Origin: Amycolatopsis nivea
GTDB taxonomy: Bacteria > Actinomycetota > Actinomycetes > Mycobacteriales > Pseudonocardiaceae
Length of the DNA stretch: 64,000 nt
Direction of reading: 5' to 3'
Assembly: GCF_004522235.1 (NCBI RefSeq)
Contig: NZ_SDLT01000002.1
Location: 266,025-330,024, forward strand
The notes under the pieces were generated by a model. That model was not told the origin of the DNA. It saw only the letters and a list, made by a program, of their open reading frames with translations, and ran no database searches. Positions 53,449 through 61,857 of this stretch are shown one piece after another. Positions within the stretch are counted from its first letter, which is position 1, and each line of letters starts with the position of its first letter. Both the position numbers and the translations under genes were made by a program.

Positions 53449-55110
53449 ATGTCTCCCATGAACAGCAACCCCGGTCCCCGGCTGCCGCCAGCCGGACGAC
53501 GTGCGCGAACGGTGAAAGGCCGCCGCGCGGCCCGGCCCGGCGCGCAGTTCGACGGATACCTCGCCCCGGAGCGACCACACGCCGGCGCGTACGACGAGAT
53601 GTTCGCGCCCGACGGCACGGTCCGCGGGCCGTACCGCGCGCTGTACGGCTCGATCGCCGCCCTCGACGCCAGCGACCTCACCAACCGCTCGCAGGCCCTC
53701 GACCGGGCGATGGTGGACCAGGGGATCACGTTCTCGCTGTCCGGCCAGGAACGGCCGTTCCCGCTCGACCTCGTGCCCCGCGTCATCCAGGCGACCGAAT
53801 GGTCCCGGCTCGAACGCGGCGTGACCCAGCGTGTCCGGGCGCTGGAGGCGTTCCTCGCCGACGTCTACGGCGACCGGCAGATCCTGCGCGACGGCGTCCT
53901 GCCGCGCAGGCTGATCACCTCGTGCGAGCACTTCCACCGCGAGGCCTACGGGATCAAACCGCCCAACGGCGTGCGGATCCACGTCTCCGGCGTCGACCTC
54001 GTCCGCGACGAGGAGGGCACTTTCCGGGTCCTGGAGGACAATCTCCGCAACCCGTCGGGCGTGTCCTACGTGATGGAGAACCGGCGCACGATGGCGCGCG
54101 TGTTCCCGGACCTGTTCGCGCGACACCGGGTCCGGCCGGTCGGTGACTATGCGTCACACCTGCTTCGCGCACTGCGAGCGGCGGCCGCGCCGAACGTCGC
54201 CGACCCGATGGTCGTCGTCCTCACCCCCGGCGTCTACAACTCGGCCTACTTCGAGCATTCGCTGCTCGCCCGGCTGATGGGCGTGGAGCTCGTCGAGGGC
54301 CGCGACATGTTCTGCCGCGACAACGTGGTCTACCTCCGCACCACCGAGGGCGAACGCCAGGTCGACGTGATCTACCGGCGGATCGACGACGAGTTCCTCG
54401 ATCCGGTGCACCACCGGCCGGATTCGGTGCTCGGCGTCGCGGGCATCCTCAACGCGGCCCGCGCGGGCAACGTGGTGGTGGCGAACGCGGTCGGCAACGG
54501 CGTCGGCGACGACAAGCTCGTCTACACCTACGTGCCGGAAATGGTGCGCTACTACCTGAACGAGAAACCCATTCTGCCCAATGTGGACACTTTCCGCTGC
54601 TGGCTGCCCGACGAGTTCGACCACGTCATGCAGCACGCCGACGAATTGGTGATCAAACCGGTCGAAGGTTCCGGCGGATACGGCATCGTCTTCGGGCCGG
54701 ACGCGTCCAAAAAGGAGCTGGACGCGTTGCGCCGCAAGGTGCGCGCGAACCGGCGCGGCTGGATCGCGCAGCCGGTGGTGCAGCTGTCGACCGTTCCGTC
54801 CAAGGTGGACGACCGGCTCGCGCCGCGGCACGTGGACCTGCGGCCGTTCGCGGTCAACGACGGCAAGGAAATTTTCGTACTCCCCGGCGGACTCACCCGG
54901 GTCGCGCTGCCCGAGGGCAGTCTGGTGGTGAACTCGTCCCAAGGCGGCGGTTCGAAGGACACCTGGGTGCTCGCTTCGCGGTCCTCGACGTCGGAGCAGG
55001 AACTCGACCGTCCCGCGCTCGGCGACGTGTCCGTTGTGGACGGTGTCGCCGCGGAACAGGGTCCGGAACTGTCCACGTCGCAGCAGCAACAACAGCAGCA
55101 ACAGAGCTGA
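53449..55110 (+). CDS. Circularly permuted type 2 ATP-grasp protein
   Basis: The 553-residue protein belongs to the CPT2 ATP-grasp family, predicted amidoligases that join a carboxylate to an amine using ATP. Recognisable blocks are RPFPLDLVPRVIQATEWSRL near residue 103, the substrate loop LEDNLRNPSGVSYVMENR, the KPVEGSGGYGIVFGP ATP-binding region near residue 410, and the metal site RHVDLRPFAVND. The C-terminus ends in a nine-glutamine tract. It begins a three-gene operon with alpha-E and transglutaminase genes, an arrangement conserved in many bacteria and predicted to make or process a peptide. The chemistry is unproven. Confidence 0.92.
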   Translation: MSPMNSNPGPRLPPAGRRARTVKGRRAARPGAQFDGYLAPERPHAGAYDEMFAPDGTVRGPYRALYGSIAALDASDLTNRSQALDRAMVDQGITFSLSGQERPFPLDLVPRVIQATEWSRLERGVTQRVRALEAFLADVYGDRQILRDGVLPRRLITSCEHFHREAYGIKPPNGVRIHVSGVDLVRDEEGTFRVLEDNLRNPSGVSYVMENRRTMARVFPDLFARHRVRPVGDYASHLLRALRAAAAPNVADPMVVVLTPGVYNSAYFEHSLLARLMGVELVEGRDMFCRDNVVYLRTTEGERQVDVIYRRIDDEFLDPVHHRPDSVLGVAGILNAARAGNVVVANAVGNGVGDDKLVYTYVPEMVRYYLNEKPILPNVDTFRCWLPDEFDHVMQHADELVIKPVEGSGGYGIVFGPDASKKELDALRRKVRANRRGWIAQPVVQLSTVPSKVDDRLAPRHVDLRPFAVNDGKEIFVLPGGLTRVALPEGSLVVNSSQGGGSKDTWVLASRSSTSEQELDRPALGDVSVVDGVAAEQGPELSTSQQQQQQQQS

Positions 55111-55121
55111 GGGAGGGAAAC

Positions 55122-56072
55122 ATGATGCTGGCCCGCAACGCGGAGTCGCTGTACTGGATCGGCCGTTACGTCGAACGCGCCGACGACACCTCCCGCATCC
55201 TGAACGTCTCGGTGCATCAGCTGCTGGAAGACGCGAGCGTCGATCCGGACCACGTCAGCCGGCAACTGCTCGCCGTGCTCGGCATCCCGTTCGACGCGGG
55301 CGACGCGCTCGACGTGTGGAAGCTGACCGAACTGGTCGCCTATGCGAAGGACAATCCCTCATCGATCGTCGGTTCGATCAACTCCGCGCGAGAGAACACC
55401 CGCGGCGCGCGCGAGGTCGTTTCGACCGAGCTGTGGGAATGCCTGAACGCGACCTGGAACGCGGTGCCGGACCGGCAGCGTTACGCCCGCCGCGCCGGAC
55501 CGCACGCCTTTCTGTCCTTTGTGGAGGAACGGGCGGCGATGTTCGCCGGGCTCGCCGATTCCACGATGAGCCGCGACGACGGCTGGCTGTTCCTGGTGCT
55601 CGGCCGATCGGTCGAACGCGCGGACATGGTGGTGCGGCTGCTGCTTTCGCGCGTTTCCGACCGCGCGTCGTCGCCGGGGTGGATGACCGTGCTTCGCTCG
55701 GCGGGCGCACAGGACACGTACCTGCGCACCAACCGCGGCGCACTCGACGCGGCCCGCGTGGTGCAATTCCTGCTCAGGGACACGTTGTTCCCGCGTTCGG
55801 TATTCCACGCGCTGCGCCAGGCGGAGGATTGTTTACGCCAGCTCGATCCGGGAATCAACGCCCGGGGCAACGAAAAGTCCGAGGCCGTCCGCCTGCTCGG
55901 CCGTGCCCGCAGCGAGCTGGAATTCCTCCACCCCGCGGCACTGCTGGACGACCTGCCCCGGCGGCTGCGCGGATTGCAGGAAGCGATCAAGGAAGTCGGG
56001 GAAGCAGTGTCCATTCAGTACTTCCACACGTCGCCGTGGGTGGCGTGGAGCGGTGCGGAGGTGTCCCTGTGA
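55122..56072 (+). CDS. Alpha-E domain protein
   Basis: This 316-residue all-helical protein begins MMLARNAESLYWIGRYVERA, the defining start of the alpha-E family, and continues with conserved Arg/Glu helices (RENTRGAREVVSTELWECLN; FLVLGRSVERADMVVRLLLS). Alpha-E proteins have no known catalytic activity and nearly always sit between an ATP-grasp gene and a transglutaminase gene, as here. The start follows the ATP-grasp stop by 11 bases with GGGAGGG as ribosome-binding site. It may be a scaffold or substrate binder. Confidence 0.92.
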   Translation: MMLARNAESLYWIGRYVERADDTSRILNVSVHQLLEDASVDPDHVSRQLLAVLGIPFDAGDALDVWKLTELVAYAKDNPSSIVGSINSARENTRGAREVVSTELWECLNATWNAVPDRQRYARRAGPHAFLSFVEERAAMFAGLADSTMSRDDGWLFLVLGRSVERADMVVRLLLSRVSDRASSPGWMTVLRSAGAQDTYLRTNRGALDAARVVQFLLRDTLFPRSVFHALRQAEDCLRQLDPGINARGNEKSEAVRLLGRARSELEFLHPAALLDDLPRRLRGLQEAIKEVGEAVSIQYFHTSPWVAWSGAEVSL

Positions 56073-56911
56073 GCTGGCAATTGCGGGTGACGCACCGGAC
56101 CGGCTACCGGTACGCGACCCCGGCCACCCAGTCGTACAACGAAGCCCGGCTCACCCCGCGCTCCGACCGGCGGCAGACCACTTTGGCCACTCGCATCGAA
56201 ACCTCCCCGGCCACGCGGGCCTACCGCTACACCGATTACTGGGGCACCGACGTCACCTCGTTCGACCTGCACGCGCCGCACACCGAGTTCACCGTGCTCG
56301 CGACGTCCGTGGTGGAGACCGCGGACGAGGCGGAACCGGTGCGTTCGGCGACGTGGAAGGAACTGCAGAGCGAGACCGTCCGCGATCAGCGCACGGAGTA
56401 TTTGACGCCGACGCCGTACACCCCGAACGACCAGGAACTGTCCAAACAGGCCCGAGCGCTGCGCAAGGGCTTGGACCCGGCGGACGCGGTGCTCGCGATC
56501 TGCGGCTGGGTGAACGAGCAACTGAAATACCAGCCCGGCACCACTGGTGTACACAGCACGGCGACCGATTCGTGGCGGGCGCGCGAGGGCGTGTGCCAGG
56601 ACTTCGCGCACGTCTCGCTGGTGATGCTGCGCGCGATCGGCATCCCGGCGCGGTACTGCTCGGGCTACCTGCACACCAAGCCGGAGGCCAAGCTCGGCGA
56701 GAAGGTCGAGGGCGAAAGCCACGCCTGGGTCGACGTGTGGACCGGCGGCTGGTGGGCGCACGACCCGACGAACGCGATCCCGGTCGGGCCGCGGCACGTA
56801 TGGGTCGCGACCGGCCGCGATTACGCGGACGTGGCTCCGTTGAAGGGGATCTTCACCGGGGCCAGCCAGTCCACTTTGGATGTCTCGGTGGAACTGACCA
56901 GGATGGCTTGA
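56069..56911 (+). CDS. Transglutaminase-like cysteine peptidase family protein
   Basis: The 280-residue protein has an N-terminal beta domain (VSWQLRVTHRTGYRYATPA) and a transglutaminase-like fold with a complete triad: Cys176 (REGVCQDFAHV), His218 (GESHAWVDVW) and Asp232 (HDPTN). Enzymes of this group are predicted peptidases or amidases, not necessarily crosslinkers. The GTG start overlaps the alpha-E stop by 4 bases. It completes the ATP-grasp/alpha-E/transglutaminase unit and ends directly against the convergent siderophore permease gene. Confidence 0.93.
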   Translation: MSWQLRVTHRTGYRYATPATQSYNEARLTPRSDRRQTTLATRIETSPATRAYRYTDYWGTDVTSFDLHAPHTEFTVLATSVVETADEAEPVRSATWKELQSETVRDQRTEYLTPTPYTPNDQELSKQARALRKGLDPADAVLAICGWVNEQLKYQPGTTGVHSTATDSWRAREGVCQDFAHVSLVMLRAIGIPARYCSGYLHTKPEAKLGEKVEGESHAWVDVWTGGWWAHDPTNAIPVGPRHVWVATGRDYADVAPLKGIFTGASQSTLDVSVELTRMA

Positions 56912-57892
56912 TCACGCGGTCTGGCGGCGCCGGGAAACGGTCAACAGCCACAACAGATACCCGCCGCCCAGCGCCGCCGCGACGACGCCCACCGGCAACA
57001 GCGAAGCGTCCAGGACCCGCTGGCCCACGAAGTCCGCCGCCAGCACCAGCACCGCACCCATCGCCGCGGAGGCGAGCAGGTTCGGTCCCGGTCGACGGGT
57101 CAGGCGGCGGGCGAGTTGCGGCGCGGCAAGGGCGACGAACGGGATCGGCCCGGCCGCCGCGGTCGCGGAAGCGGCCAACGCGACCGCCGCCAGCAGCACC
57201 ACCGCACGCACTCGCGGCACCGCGACGCCTACGGCGACCGCGGCGTCGTCGCCCATTTCCAGCATTCGCAGCGCGGGCTGGTGCACGAAGATGAACGGCG
57301 CGAGCACCACGACGGCCAGGCACAGCGGGATGAAGTAGTTCCAGTCACGACCGGCGAGATCGCCGGTCAGCCAGCCGACCGCCTGTGCCGCGGCTTCGAG
57401 TTTCGCTTGCACCAGCAGGTAACCGTTCACCCCGGCCAGCACCGCGCTCACCGCGATGCCCAGTAGCACCAGCCGTGAGCTGAGCAAACCGTGCGGAGCG
57501 CACAGCGCGGTGACCAGCAACGCGGTGAGCAGACCGCCCGCGACCGCGCCGACCGACACCAGGCCGGGGCCCGCGCCGAACAGCAGGATCATCATGATCC
57601 CGCCGGTCGCCGAGCCGGTGGTGAAGCCGATGATGTCCGGGCTGCCGAGCGGATTCCGGGTCACCGTCTGGAAGACCGTGCCCGCCAGCGCGAGCGCGAC
57701 GCCGACGAAGATCGCCACCAACGCGCGCGGCAACCGGCCGGTGACCACCAGGTACTGCGCCTTCGTGCCGGATCCGGCGAGGGTCTGCAGCACTTCGAGC
57801 GGCGACATCTCGTAATCGCCGGTGCCCACGGCGAGCACCAGAAGCACCGCCGCCACCAGCGTCAGCAGTCCGACGACCACCCACGTCCTCAT
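56912..57892 (-). CDS. Iron-siderophore ABC transporter, FecCD-type permease (second)
   Basis: The 326-residue membrane protein has about ten helices and the FecCD signatures GRLPRALVAIFVGVALALAG, FQTVTRNPLGSPDIIGFT and GPIPFVALAAPQLARRLTRR. It starts with ATG at 57892, overlapping the stop of the first permease gene (ATGA); the longer frame upstream is only codon-bias noise. With the first permease it would form a heterodimeric channel for a ferri-siderophore. No ATPase gene is adjacent. Confidence 0.94.
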   Translation of the reverse strand: MRTWVVVGLLTLVAAVLLVLAVGTGDYEMSPLEVLQTLAGSGTKAQYLVVTGRLPRALVAIFVGVALALAGTVFQTVTRNPLGSPDIIGFTTGSATGGIMMILLFGAGPGLVSVGAVAGGLLTALLVTALCAPHGLLSSRLVLLGIAVSAVLAGVNGYLLVQAKLEAAAQAVGWLTGDLAGRDWNYFIPLCLAVVVLAPFIFVHQPALRMLEMGDDAAVAVGVAVPRVRAVVLLAAVALAASATAAAGPIPFVALAAPQLARRLTRRPGPNLLASAAMGAVLVLAADFVGQRVLDASLLPVGVVAAALGGGYLLWLLTVSRRRQTA

Positions 57893-58914
57893 CGCCGCAC
57901 CGCCTTCAACCGCCGCGCCACGATCACGAAGGCGACGCCGCCGATCACGTCCGTCATCAGGCCCACCTGGATTTCGCCGTTGCCGCCGAGCAGCCGGCCG
58001 AGCACGTCGCACCCGAGCAGCAGCACCGGCCCGAGCAGCGCGGACAACGGCAGCACCCACCGTTCGTCCTGGCCGACCAGCGCGCGCACGACGTGCGGGA
58101 TCATCAGCCCGACGAACGCGATGGGCCCGCACGCCGCGGTCGCGGTCGCGGAAAGCAGGCCGACCGCGATCATGCCGACCGCGCGGGTCAGCACCGGATT
58201 CGCGCCGAGCCCGCGCGCGCTGTCGTCGCCGAGCGCGACCGCGTTGAGCGGCCGGGCGAGCACTCCCGCGACCACCAGGGCGGCCAGGAAGAACGGCAGC
58301 AGCCCGGCGAGGCTGTCGAGGTTCCGGTTCACCAGCGAGCCGACGAGCCAGTACCGCATCTGGTCGAGGCTGTGCGTGTTGATCATCTGCATGCCCTGGT
58401 TGATCCCGACGAACACGGCCTGCACCGCGACGCCCGCGAGCACCAGCCGCAGCGGGCTCACCGAGCCGCCGATCACCGTGACCAGGACCGTTCCGGCCAA
58501 CGCGCCGAAGAAGGCGAACCACACCAGCTGCTGCGGCGAAGACACCGAGAACACCGCGCCGCCCAGGACGATCGCGACCGCCGCGCCGTGGTTGATGCCG
58601 AGCAGGCCGGGGTCGGCGACCGGGTTGCGCGTGATCGCCTGCAGCAGCGCGCCGGCCAGCCCGAGCCCGACGCCGACGGCCAGCCCGAGCAGCGTCCGGG
58701 GCAGCCGGTCGTCGCGGATCACCACGTCCTCGAACGTGCCGCTGTAGGAGAACAAGGCGTGCCAGACGCTGCCGAGCGGCAACCGGTTGGAGCCGAAGGC
58801 GATGGACAGCACCACCACCGCGACGAGGGCGACGAGCGCCGCGACCAGGACTGTCGCGCGGACGCCCCAGCGCCGGGATGTGACGCGCTCCCCAAGCAGG
58901 ACCATGGCGTTCAC
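57889..58914 (-). CDS. Iron-siderophore ABC transporter, FecCD-type permease (first)
   Basis: This 341-residue permease shows RLPRTLLGLAVGVGLGLAGA, LQAITRNPVADPGLLGINHG and GPIAFVGLMIPHVVRALVGQ, the standard FecCD elements. GTG start at 58914, with an in-frame ATG three codons later as alternative. The promoter must lie in the 53-base gap to the divergent binding-protein gene, where an iron box covers most of the space. Expression should therefore be repressed when iron is plentiful. Confidence 0.94.
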   Translation of the reverse strand: MNAMVLLGERVTSRRWGVRATVLVAALVALVAVVVLSIAFGSNRLPLGSVWHALFSYSGTFEDVVIRDDRLPRTLLGLAVGVGLGLAGALLQAITRNPVADPGLLGINHGAAVAIVLGGAVFSVSSPQQLVWFAFFGALAGTVLVTVIGGSVSPLRLVLAGVAVQAVFVGINQGMQMINTHSLDQMRYWLVGSLVNRNLDSLAGLLPFFLAALVVAGVLARPLNAVALGDDSARGLGANPVLTRAVGMIAVGLLSATATAACGPIAFVGLMIPHVVRALVGQDERWVLPLSALLGPVLLLGCDVLGRLLGGNGEIQVGLMTDVIGGVAFVIVARRLKAVRR

Positions 58915-58916
58915 CC

Positions 58917-58935
58917 TAAGGCAAGGCTAACCTCA
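58917..58935. promoter_or_regulatory. Iron box (DtxR/IdeR/DmdR operator)
   Basis: TAAGGCAAGGCTAACCTCA matches 17 of 19 positions of the DtxR/IdeR consensus TWAGGTWAGSCTWACCTWA. It lies between divergent permease and binding-protein genes of a siderophore importer, and should control both by Fe-dependent repression. Confidence 0.88.
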
Positions 58936-58967
58936 GGCGGTACCTCACCCGATCCTCCGGAGTTCCG

Positions 58968-59981
58968 ATGACCCTCTCACCGGCGCGGCTGTCCCGCCGC
59001 GGTTTTCTCGCCGGCACCGCCGCCGCGGGCACCCTCGGCCTGCTGAGCGCCTGCGGGTACAAAGACGACCAGCCCGCTGCCGGCGGCGGCGCGACGTGGT
59101 CCTTCACCGACGACCGCGGCCGCAAGCTCAGCGGCGAACGTCCACAGCGGATCGTCGCACAGGTGACCGCCGCGGCCGCACTGTGGGACTTCGGCGTGAA
59201 ATCGGTGGGGATCTTCGGCCCGTCGAAGCTGCCGGACGGCAAGACCGATCCGCAAGCGGGCGGCGTCGACCTGAAGTCGGTGACCTCGCTGGGCAACGTC
59301 TGGAACGAGTTCAACTTCGACAAGTTCGTGTCGCTGAACCCGCAACTGCTGGTCAGCGTGATGTATCTGAAGCAGCAGATGTGGTACGTGCCGGACACCT
59401 TGGCGGACAAGGTGGACAAGGCCGCGCCGAGTGTCGGCATCGGACTGCAGGACATCGCGATGCCGCAAGGGATCGCGAAGTTCGAGGCGCTCGCGAAAGC
59501 CCTCGGCGCGAACGTCGCGACGCCGGAAATCCAGCAGGCGAAGGAGAAGTACGAGGCCGCGGACGCCAAGTTCGCCGAAGCGGTCAAGAAGACGGCCGGG
59601 CTGAAGGTCGTGCTGCTGTCCGCGCAGAAGGACACGGTGTACGTGGCCAACCCCTCGAAGTTCGCGACCTCGAAGCACTACCAGGACAAGGGGATGCACT
59701 TCGTCCTGCCGGCGAAGCCCGACGAGAGCCAGGGCGGCTACTACGAGCAGGTGAGCTGGGAGAACGTCGGCAAATACTCGGCCGACGTGATCATGTACGA
59801 CTCGCGCGGCGGTTCGCTGTCGCTCGGCCCGGACGGGCTCGGCGGCGTCCCGACCTGGCAGCAGCTGCCCGCGGTGAAGGCGGGCAAGCTGATCCCGTGG
59901 AACAACGAGACGCCGTTCTCGTACCAGCGGTTCGCACCCGAGCAGACCCGGGTCGCCGACGCGCTGGCCAAGTTCGCCTAA
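58968..59981 (+). CDS. Iron-siderophore substrate-binding lipoprotein, Tat-exported
   Basis: The 337-residue protein has a twin-arginine signal (SRRGFLAGTAAAGTLG) with lipobox LLSAC, so it is probably exported by Tat and lipid-anchored. The mature part is a FecB/BtuF-like periplasmic-binding fold: RPQRIVAQVTAAAALWDFGV, then LNPQLLVSVMYLKQQMWYVP, and GLGGVPTWQQLPAVKAGKLI. It diverges from the two FecCD genes across the iron box, and would present ferri-siderophore to them. An ATPase encoded elsewhere is needed. Length is normal. Confidence 0.93.
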   Translation: MTLSPARLSRRGFLAGTAAAGTLGLLSACGYKDDQPAAGGGATWSFTDDRGRKLSGERPQRIVAQVTAAAALWDFGVKSVGIFGPSKLPDGKTDPQAGGVDLKSVTSLGNVWNEFNFDKFVSLNPQLLVSVMYLKQQMWYVPDTLADKVDKAAPSVGIGLQDIAMPQGIAKFEALAKALGANVATPEIQQAKEKYEAADAKFAEAVKKTAGLKVVLLSAQKDTVYVANPSKFATSKHYQDKGMHFVLPAKPDESQGGYYEQVSWENVGKYSADVIMYDSRGGSLSLGPDGLGGVPTWQQLPAVKAGKLIPWNNETPFSYQRFAPEQTRVADALAKFA

Positions 59982-59984
59982 AGC

Positions 59985-60064
59985 ACCCCAATGTGGCATT
60001 GGGTGCATGCGACGCACCCAATGTGGCATTGGTTGCGTTAGATGCACCCAATGCCACATTGGGG
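59985..60064. repeat. Three-copy 30-bp-period palindromic repeat
   Basis: CCCAATGTGGCATTGGG at 59987-60003, CCCAATGTGGCATTGGT at 60017-60033 and CCCAATGCCACATTGGG at 60047-60063 start exactly 30 bases apart. The third is the reverse complement of the first, so copy 1 can pair with copy 3 into a long hairpin, and each copy is itself nearly palindromic. The array fills the space between the convergent 3' ends of the binding-protein and dipeptidase genes and can act as a two-way terminator. Confidence 0.9.
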
Positions 60065-60075
60065 CGCGCGCCAGG

Positions 60076-61497
60076 TCAGCTGCGGGCGTGCGCGTCCAGG
60101 AGGTGCGCCACCGCTTCGGTGACCTGCTGGGCGTAGTCCAGGTTCAGCCACTCGTCGGGCACGTGGATGTTCGAGTCCGCCCCGCACGCGCCGGTGACCA
60201 GGAACTGCGCCTCCGGGTACTTCTCGCCGAGCAGGCCCATGAACGGGATCGACCCGCCCATGCCCGCGGCGCGGTGCGGACGGCCGAACACCTCGTCGTC
60301 GACCCGGCGCAGCGCGTCGGTGAGCCACGCGGCTTCTTCCGGCGCGTTCCAGCCGTTCTCCGCCTGCTGGTCCTCGGCGATGGTGACCTTCGCGCCGTAC
60401 GGAACATCCGTGGTGAGCACCCGCTTGATCGCCGCCAGCGCGTCGTCCGCGACCGCGGTGGGCGGCAGGCGGAAGCTGAACGTGAGAGTGGTGCTCTGCC
60501 GCAGCACGTTGCCCGCTTCGGCGGGCAGCGGGAGCCCTTCGCCGCCGATGATCGACAGCGTCGGCCGCCAGTAGTTGTTCAGCAGCAGCTCAAGCGCGTC
60601 CTCGGACACCGTCTTTCCGCCGCTCACCAACGGGAACGCGGTGCGCAGCGCGTCCGGGGCCACCTCCGCGACCGCCTCGATCTCGGCGCGGCGGCTGGCC
60701 GGCACCTCGACGTTCAGCTCGGACAGCTTGATCTCGCCGGTTTCCGAGTTCTCGATGCGCTCCAGCAGCTGCCGCAGCACCCGGAACGAACTCGCGACGA
60801 CACCGCTGGCCAGGCCGGAGTGCTGCGCGGTGGCGAGCAGCTGGACGTTGACCGTCAGGTGCACCATGCCGCGCAAGCTGGTGGTGAGCCACAACCGCTC
60901 GTAGTCCATGCCGCCCGCGTCGAGGCACACGACGAGGCTGACTTCGCCGAGCCGCGCGCTCAGGTGCTCCAGGTAAGCGGGCAGGTCCGGGCTGCCGGAT
61001 TCCTCGCCGGTTTCCAGCAGCAGCGCGATGCGCGCGTGCTCGCCGCCGGCCGCGTGCACCGCTTCCAGCGCGGCACTGGCCGCGTACCCGGAGTAGCCGT
61101 CGTCCACCGAACCGCGGCCGTACAGCCGTCCGTCGCGGATCACCGGCGTCCACGGGTCGAGGCCCTCGGACCAGCCGCCGACCGGGGGCTGCTTGTCCAA
61201 GTGGCCGTACATCAGGACGGTGCCCTTGTTCGTCGCGCCCGGGGTGGCCGGCACGTCGACGAACAGCAGCGGCGAACGGCCTTCCAGCTCGACGACCTCG
61301 ATCCGCGCGCCCGGCAGGTCGCGCCCCTCGAGGTAGGTCTTGACGTGCTGGACGGCGGCGGCGAGATGCCCGGTCGACGCCCAGTCCGCGTCGAACGCCG
61401 GGGACAGCGCGGGGATCGCGACCAGACCGGACAGGCTCGGCGTGACGTCGTTGATCCACGTCGAGACCACGGATTCGCGTACGGATTTTTGTTCCAC
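60076..61497 (-). CDS. M20-family dipeptidase
   Basis: The 473-residue cytosolic metallopeptidase has the M20 di-zinc signatures: MYGHLDKQPP (zinc-ligand His with Asp), GRGSVDDGYSGYA (bridging Asp), LLETGEESGSPD (catalytic Glu pair), a dimerisation domain (about 200-320), and a late GAGMGGSIPF-like segment (RAAGMGGSIPFMGLLG) before a C-terminal zinc-ligand histidine in DSNIHVPDEW. It is of the M20A/cytosolic non-specific dipeptidase (CNDP, DapE-related) type and would break down imported dipeptides. No nearby gene narrows the substrate. Confidence 0.92.
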   Translation of the reverse strand: MEQKSVRESVVSTWINDVTPSLSGLVAIPALSPAFDADWASTGHLAAAVQHVKTYLEGRDLPGARIEVVELEGRSPLLFVDVPATPGATNKGTVLMYGHLDKQPPVGGWSEGLDPWTPVIRDGRLYGRGSVDDGYSGYAASAALEAVHAAGGEHARIALLLETGEESGSPDLPAYLEHLSARLGEVSLVVCLDAGGMDYERLWLTTSLRGMVHLTVNVQLLATAQHSGLASGVVASSFRVLRQLLERIENSETGEIKLSELNVEVPASRRAEIEAVAEVAPDALRTAFPLVSGGKTVSEDALELLLNNYWRPTLSIIGGEGLPLPAEAGNVLRQSTTLTFSFRLPPTAVADDALAAIKRVLTTDVPYGAKVTIAEDQQAENGWNAPEEAAWLTDALRRVDDEVFGRPHRAAGMGGSIPFMGLLGEKYPEAQFLVTGACGADSNIHVPDEWLNLDYAQQVTEAVAHLLDAHARS

Positions 61498-61857
61498 AGC
61501 GCCATCTTGCCACGGTGACCGACGTCACCGGCACGAGTGAACGTCTCGAGTGCTCAGTCCGCTTAGCCGAGCCGCCGTCGCCCGCGAGGGCAGGTAGGAC
61601 GCGGGATGGCCGCCCGACCATCGCCTCTCCCATACTCGGGCTTCCAAGCGTTTCCCCTGTTCAGCGAGGTTTTCTCAGCAACAAATCAGCAACTGCCGCT
61701 CTCCATCGGAGCAATTCTCGTGCCAGGATGTGGCCACGAACCGTCAACGCCGACGGTGGCCGGGAGCCTCGGACCCGAGGAGCCGGTCCCCGCCGGTGCA
61801 GTCGCTGTGGCCGCCACAAGCGGCCGCTCGCGGCGCCGACACCGAGGAGAACAGCTC
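61498..61857 (+). other. Intergenic region upstream of the E1 alpha gene
   Basis: This 360-base gap between divergent dipeptidase and E1 alpha genes should contain both promoters. A frame open across it in phase with E1 alpha begins far upstream (61606), but its protein is not family-like and lacks a ribosome-binding site. The segment 61670-61730 is AT-richer (AACAAATCAGCAACTGC) and is the best place for promoter elements. I found no firm -10/-35 pair or operator. Confidence 0.4.
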
